A DNA stretch of 8,167 nucleotides, from NCBI GenBank assembly GCA_042408415.1, contig JBHORE010000133.1, positions 1-8,167 of the forward strand, in the 5' to 3' direction. Made by a program: the position numbers and the translations under genes. The DNA is from Thermobaculum sp042408415 (GTDB lineage Bacteria; Chloroflexota; Chloroflexia; Thermobaculales; Thermobaculaceae). Below, one piece after another: positions 5,129-8,167 of the stretch; within the stretch, counting starts at the first letter, position 1, and the number at the start of each line of letters is the position of its first letter. The notes beneath the pieces are model-generated. The model worked only from the letters and a program-made list of their open reading frames with translations. It was not told the origin of the DNA and made no database searches.

Positions 5129-6590
5129 ACACCACACGCCTCCAAGCAAGCTGCGCTGATATCAGGCACATAGGCATCCCTATTCCAGGGTTGGTGTTGG
5201 CTCCCACGTAGAAGAGCCCTCTTACCTTCCGGCTCCTGTTGCTCGGGCGGAACACCGCCGACTGTGATAAGGTGTGCGCTAGCCCTAACGCGGACCCTCG
5301 GTAGCTGTTGTAGCGCTCCTCGAAGTCCCTGCGGGAGAAGATGTGCTGCACCACCACCCGCTCCTGCAGGTCCGGGATATCGAGCTTCTCTGAGAGCAGG
5401 TCGAGCACGCGTGCTGAATAGCTCCGTCTGATCTCATCGTTGTCCGGCAACCCGGGAGCGATGGGCACGAGCACGAACAGGTTCTCGTAACCTGCCGGCG
5501 CCACCGTTGGGTCCGTCCTGCTGGGGCAGCACACGTACACCGATGGGTTGCGTGGGTATTCTGGTCGGTCGAATATTTGAGCAAAGTTCGTACGCCAGTC
5601 ATCGCAGAAGTATAGGTTGTGGTGCAGGAGCTGGGGCAACTCTCCCCTCACGCCGAGGTAGATGATGAAGGCCGAGGGCGCAAGCGTGCGCCGCCTCCAG
5701 TACCGCTCGCTGTAGCTCCTATACCTGGGAGGCAGCAAGTGGGTCTCGGTATGGTAGACGTCGGCGTTGGAGACCACCACGTCGGCATGGTAGAACCCCC
5801 TGGAAGTCGACACGCCGCTCACCTTGCCGCTCTCCACATCTATGGCCTCTACCGGACAGCCTGTGATGATCTCGACTCCCGCATCTCTAGCCAGTCGCTC
5901 GAGCACTCGCACGATCTCGTAGATGCCGCCCTCCGGGTACCACACTCCGAGGTTGAAGTCCACGTGACTCATGATGTTATAGAGCGCCGGCGTGGTGTAT
6001 GGTGAGCTACCCAGGAAGACCAGCGTGTACTGGATGATCTTCCTCAGCTTAGGGTGGCTGAAGTATCGGGAGACGTAGTCCTCCATCTTCTCGAAGACAT
6101 GCAGCTTCGAGCCTTTGAGGAGCAGTAACGGGTTGAGGAACTCGAAGATCGAGTCATAGTTGCGGGGTACGAACTGGCTCATGGCCACTTGGTACTGGTA
6201 CTCGCTGAGCTTGAGGTACTCCCTCAGCCTGGCACCTGCCCCGGGCTCGTAGCGCTCGAAGGTCTCTACATCCACCTCGAGATCACCGGTCATGTCCACC
6301 ACATCGCCGTCCTCAAAGAATATCCTGTAGCTGGGGGATAGCCTGCGCAGCCGCAGGTGATCGCTGACCTTCTCCCCCAGGAGGTCGAAGAAGGACTCAA
6401 ACACATCGGGCATAAGGTACCAGGAGGGGCCCATGTCCCAGCGAAAGCCACGGTCCTCCAGCAGGTTGGCGCGTCCGCCAACCTGCTCGTTCTTCTCCAG
6501 GAGCGTCACCTTGTAGCCGCTCCTCCCCAGCAGGCAGGCCGTACCTAGTCCCCCGATCCCGCCTCCTATGACCACCACTCTAGCCGTCAA
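5118..6590 (-). CDS. crtI: Phytoene desaturase (CrtI-type)
   Basis: This 490-residue FAD-dependent enzyme has the usual bacterial CrtI length. It probably introduces the double bonds that turn phytoene into lycopene or a close relative at the membrane surface. Residues 5-36 form the N-terminal dinucleotide-binding fold, VVVIGGGIGGLGTACLLGRS (5-24) followed by GYKVTLLEKNEQVGGRA. The substrate-proximal D-M-G-P-S-W-Y segment comes near 53-59. VVVSNADVYHTE lies mid-protein, and the C-terminal flavin motif is GLFYVGANTNPGIGMPMCLI followed by SAQLA. The related desaturase and ketolase paralogues (CrtD, CrtN, CrtO) have the same fold, so the exact number of desaturation steps cannot be read. The start is TTG at 6590, supported by GGAGG (6597-6601) six bases away, and it leaves the Rossmann strand intact. 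The gene follows idi-2 after 11 bases. Confidence 0.9.
   Translation of the reverse strand: MTARVVVIGGGIGGLGTACLLGRSGYKVTLLEKNEQVGGRANLLEDRGFRWDMGPSWYLMPDVFESFFDLLGEKVSDHLRLRRLSPSYRIFFEDGDVVDMTGDLEVDVETFERYEPGAGARLREYLKLSEYQYQVAMSQFVPRNYDSIFEFLNPLLLLKGSKLHVFEKMEDYVSRYFSHPKLRKIIQYTLVFLGSSPYTTPALYNIMSHVDFNLGVWYPEGGIYEIVRVLERLARDAGVEIITGCPVEAIDVESGKVSGVSTSRGFYHADVVVSNADVYHTETHLLPPRYRSYSERYWRRRTLAPSAFIIYLGVRGELPQLLHHNLYFCDDWRTNFAQIFDRPEYPRNPSVYVCCPSRTDPTVAPAGYENLFVLVPIAPGLPDNDEIRRSYSARVLDLLSEKLDIPDLQERVVVQHIFSRRDFEERYNSYRGSALGLAHTLSQSAVFRPSNRSRKVRGLFYVGANTNPGIGMPMCLISAQLAWRRVVYGK
5139..5143 (-). promoter_or_regulatory. Ribosome binding site of crtB
   Basis: GGAGG on the minus strand lies within the 3' end of crtI, ten bases before the ATG at 5128. 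The spacing is slightly long. An in-frame GTG (5137-5135) is only one base from it and is too close to be used. Confidence 0.55.
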
Positions 6591-6596
6591 GTCGCA

Positions 6597-6601
6597 CCTC
6601 C
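6597..6601 (-). promoter_or_regulatory. Ribosome binding site supporting the crtI TTG start
   Basis: GGAGG on the minus strand directly abuts the idi-2 stop codon (6604-6602) and is six bases from the TTG at 6590. The arrangement favours re-initiation by ribosomes finishing idi-2. Confidence 0.7.
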
Positions 6602-7651
6602 TCAGTAGGTACTCGTCTGCCCTTCCCAGATCACCTCGACCTGACGCAGGGAGGGCACGTCGGCGGCGCCGGTACAGAACATAGCCACACGCAGCTGCTC
6701 AAGGAGGGCATCAACGTACTCCATCAGCACCTCCTCCGAGACAGCAGCTGCCTTGACCAGCGGGCCCGCGATGCCGGCCATATCGGCGCCCAAGGCGATC
6801 GCCTTGGCCACATCCACCCCATCTCTCAAGCCGCCGCTGGCTATCAGCGGGATCTGCGGCAGCGCCCGCCTGACGCTGACCAAGGCCTGCGATGTGGGTA
6901 TCCCCCAGGTGGCGAAGGCGCGGCCCACCATCCGCCCTCGCGGGGAGGACGCCAGCTTAGCCTCTATCTGGCTCCATGAGGTGCCTCCTGCACCCGCCAC
7001 GTCTATGCCCCACACGCCGGCATCTACCAGCTGCCTCGCCACCTCGCCGGATATGCCATAGCCTATCTCCTTGGCTATAACCGGCACCGGCAGCTGCTTG
7101 CACAACGCCTCTATCTTGCTCAGCAAGCCTGAGAAGTTCGTGTTGCCTCCCTCCTGCAGAGCCTCCTGCAGAGGATTTAGGTGCAGCACAAGCGCATCGG
7201 ACTCCGAGAGCTCAACCAACCTGCGGCAATCGTCCACGGTCACGCCGTAGTTCAGCTGCACTGCACCCAGATTGGAGAGGATCGGTACATCCGGCGCCAG
7301 TGGCCTGACCTGGAAGAAGCGTATCGCCTCAGGAGACTCCAGCATGACCCGCTGGGAGCCCAGACCAAAGGCCAGCCGCTTCACCTGCGCGGCCCTCGCC
7401 AGGCGGGCTATGATCTCATACGTCCTAGGGGTGCCTCCAGTAGTGCAGGAGATGAGCAAGGGCGCCCCCAGCTCCCTGCCCAAGAACGCCGTATGGGATG
7501 AGACCTCGTCGAGGGAGATCTCGGGGAGGGCCCTGTGGGGCAGCCTCAGGGCGTCAAAGCCCCCCTCCAGCCTCCCATCGTCTCCCGCTGAGTCGAGCAC
7601 GGCTTGCAGTTGTCTGTCCTTGCGCGCAGCCGTGCTGCCGTCGTCTGACAC
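6602..7651 (-). CDS. fni: Type 2 isopentenyl-diphosphate delta-isomerase
   Basis: This cytoplasmic FMN- and NADPH-dependent TIM-barrel enzyme of 349 residues interconverts isopentenyl and dimethylallyl diphosphate, the C5 units for all isoprenoids. Family motifs appear in order: RKD (10-12); LLISCTTGGT (65-74), which helps bind FMN; HLNPLQEALQEGG (157-169), with the conserved N-P and the Q162-E163 pair near the active site and Mg; the K-E-I-G-Y-G segment (194-199); the GTSW loop (223-226); and ASGGLRDGVD (271-280), which binds the FMN phosphate. It is unrelated to the type 1 enzyme. As first gene of the carotenoid operon it would raise dimethylallyl diphosphate, which is also the donor used by lycopene elongases. 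The start is GTG at 7651, with GGAGG (7658-7662) six bases away. Confidence 0.95.
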   Translation of the reverse strand: MSDDGSTAARKDRQLQAVLDSAGDDGRLEGGFDALRLPHRALPEISLDEVSSHTAFLGRELGAPLLISCTTGGTPRTYEIIARLARAAQVKRLAFGLGSQRVMLESPEAIRFFQVRPLAPDVPILSNLGAVQLNYGVTVDDCRRLVELSESDALVLHLNPLQEALQEGGNTNFSGLLSKIEALCKQLPVPVIAKEIGYGISGEVARQLVDAGVWGIDVAGAGGTSWSQIEAKLASSPRGRMVGRAFATWGIPTSQALVSVRRALPQIPLIASGGLRDGVDVAKAIALGADMAGIAGPLVKAAAVSEEVLMEYVDALLEQLRVAMFCTGAADVPSLRQVEVIWEGQTSTY

Positions 7652-7684
7652 CTACCGCCTCCAGCTTTGATCTATCGTGTTCAC

Positions 7685-7695
7685 TCGATTATCGA
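7685..7695. promoter_or_regulatory. Palindrome TCGAT-T-ATCGA in the carotenoid leader, candidate operator
   Basis: This perfect 11-base palindrome is located about 7 to 17 bases downstream of the predicted transcription start. A repressor bound here could block elongation or initiation. It is short and AT-rich, so chance cannot be excluded. Confidence 0.35.
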
Positions 7696-7707
7696 ATTAC
7701 TTAGCTT

Positions 7708-7736
7708 AGTATAACCGCTTGCGGGCTGGATGCCAA
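7708..7736 (-). promoter_or_regulatory. Sigma-70-type promoter of the idi-2/crtI/crtB/ubiA operon
   Basis: On the minus strand TTGGCA (7736-7731, five of six consensus bases) is followed after exactly 17 bases by TATACT (7713-7708, five of six). Transcription should start near 7701, leaving a leader of about 50 bases before the GTG of idi-2. This is the best-matching promoter in the window. Confidence 0.72.
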
Positions 7737-7739
7737 ACT

Positions 7740-7772
7740 GATGCATAGACAACGAGCATGAGATGCACAAGA
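7740..7772. repeat. Direct repeat GATGCAYA upstream of the carotenoid promoter
   Basis: GATGCATAGA (7740-7749) and GATGCACAAGA (7762-7772) are spaced 22 bases start to start, about two helical turns, immediately upstream of the -35 box. The spacing and placement suit a pair of sites for a dimeric activator or repressor, but only the sequence repetition is seen directly. Confidence 0.3.
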
Positions 7773-7848
7773 GATATGGGGAGACAAAAAGTCCACTTCA
7801 GGGCAGCTATAGGGGAGCATCATTGGGAGTAGGCCAATAATCAGGGGA

Positions 7849-8167
7849 TCATACGATCTCTACCGGCACTCCCATCTGCGTTATGCTCCTGATCGCTTCT
7901 TCCGGAGCATCGCTGGTGGTGATGACCAGGGATAGATTGGAGACGTGGGCCACCACGCAGAGTGCCTGCGTGCCAAACTTTGAGCCGTCAACGAGTAGGG
8001 TGGATTCTCTGGCGTGGGCGATCATCGCACGCTTGACCTCCGCCTCCAGCGGGTCGGGGTCCGTCAGGTGTCCGTCCTGTGTGACTCCTCGCACGCTGAG
8101 GAACACCTTGTCCGTGAAGTAGGCGCTGATGGCGCGCGTGGTCTGAGGGCCGACGAAGGACCTGGTG
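7849..8167 (-). CDS. DeoR/GlpR-family transcriptional regulator, C-terminal part
   Basis: The gene enters from beyond the right edge and 105 C-terminal codons plus the TGA are visible. An in-frame GTG at 8106 is internal, because the reading frame continues open upstream and encodes family sequence. Visible motifs are FVGPQTTRAISAYFTDKVFL, then SVRGVTQDGHLTDPDPLEAE followed by VKRAMI, and LLVDGSKFG further on. These are standard for the sensor domain (DeoRC) of DeoR/GlpR-type repressors, in which a phosphosugar binds in a ribose-isomerase-like fold. The helix-turn-helix lies outside the window. It runs in the same direction as the carotenoid operon but is separated from it by a promoter region. 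Its target is probably a sugar operon further right. Control of the carotenoid genes cannot be excluded. Confidence 0.88.
   Translation of the reverse strand, partial: TRSFVGPQTTRAISAYFTDKVFLSVRGVTQDGHLTDPDPLEAEVKRAMIAHARESTLLVDGSKFGTQALCVVAHVSNLSLVITTSDAPEEAIRSITQMGVPVEIV

Larger units (their letters stand above)
7652..7848. promoter_or_regulatory. Control region upstream of the carotenoid operon
   Basis: These 197 bases lie between the end of the DeoR-type gene and idi-2, both on the minus strand. They hold the operon promoter (7708-7736), a palindrome in the early transcribed region (7685-7695), a direct repeat upstream of the promoter (7740-7772) and the idi-2 ribosome binding site (7658-7662). 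A weak inverted repeat, ATTGG (7822-7826) with CCAAT (7834-7838), lies just past the DeoR-type stop. It is not followed by a T-run on the minus strand, so it is not a convincing terminator. I see no coding sequence here. Confidence 0.65.

Noticed and set aside
5619..6005. Plus-strand open frame opposite crtI
   Set aside because: It lies inside a well-supported crtI gene on the other strand, and the translation has no family signature.
7272..7670. Plus-strand open frame opposite idi-2
   Set aside because: It is antisense to conserved isomerase motifs, and its composition is that of a reverse frame.
7822..7838. Possible terminator hairpin after the DeoR-type gene
   Set aside because: It has only a five-base stem with a seven-base loop and no T-run after it on the minus strand.
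1..8167. CRISPR array, tRNA, rRNA, insertion sequence or phage genes
   Set aside because: No regularly spaced repeats, cloverleaf sequences, conserved rRNA segments, transposase motifs or terminal inverted repeats were seen on either strand.

Overview
The window reads as bacterial chromosome of moderately high GC (judged by eye), with GTG and TTG starts, strong GGAGG ribosome binding sites and frequent AGG (Arg) and ATA (Ile) codons. A two-domain protein disulfide oxidoreductase and a lycopene-elongase-like prenyltransferase add to a picture of a pigmented thermophile. A Chloroflexota-related lineage such as Thermobaculum or the Thermomicrobia would fit. That assignment is inference from gene content and style, not from a database match.

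Left part (1-2128): the N-terminal end of a lipoprotein with a Ser/Pro-rich linker is read leftwards off the window (1-257). Across a 197-base divergent intergenic region lies a SorC/DeoR-type sugar-binding transcriptional regulator (455-1426). This layout is typical of a carbohydrate-uptake locus with its regulator. The regulator converges, with 9 bases between the stops, on a gene for a double-thioredoxin-fold protein disulfide oxidoreductase (1436-2128, minus strand).

Middle and right (2197-7651): this is a carotenoid locus. Four genes lie head to tail on the minus strand in the order idi-2, crtI, crtB, ubiA-type prenyltransferase. They are joined by an 11-base gap, an 11-base overlap and a 20-base overlap. 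A convincing sigma-70-type promoter (TTGGCA, 17 bases, TATACT) lies just upstream of idi-2. A GT1-family glycosyltransferase (2197-3507, plus strand) faces the operon, and its 3' end overlaps the prenyltransferase gene by 63 bases. Together the genes supply isomerised C5 units, condense GGPP to phytoene, desaturate it to lycopene, probably add C5 prenyl groups to the ends, and probably glycosylate a hydroxylated product. The simplest reading is an acyclic, C45/C50, possibly glycosylated carotenoid. GGPP synthase, a cyclase and a CruF-type hydratase are not in the window, so the end product is inferred.

Far right (7849-8167): the C-terminal part of a DeoR/GlpR-type regulator runs in from outside the window, followed by the 197-base region that carries the carotenoid promoter. 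I saw no tRNA, rRNA, CRISPR array, insertion sequence or attachment site. The most notable points are the combination of lycopene-elongase-like and glycosyltransferase genes without a cyclase, the 63-base tail-to-tail coding overlap, a -10 box readable on both strands between two divergent genes, and several candidate operators.
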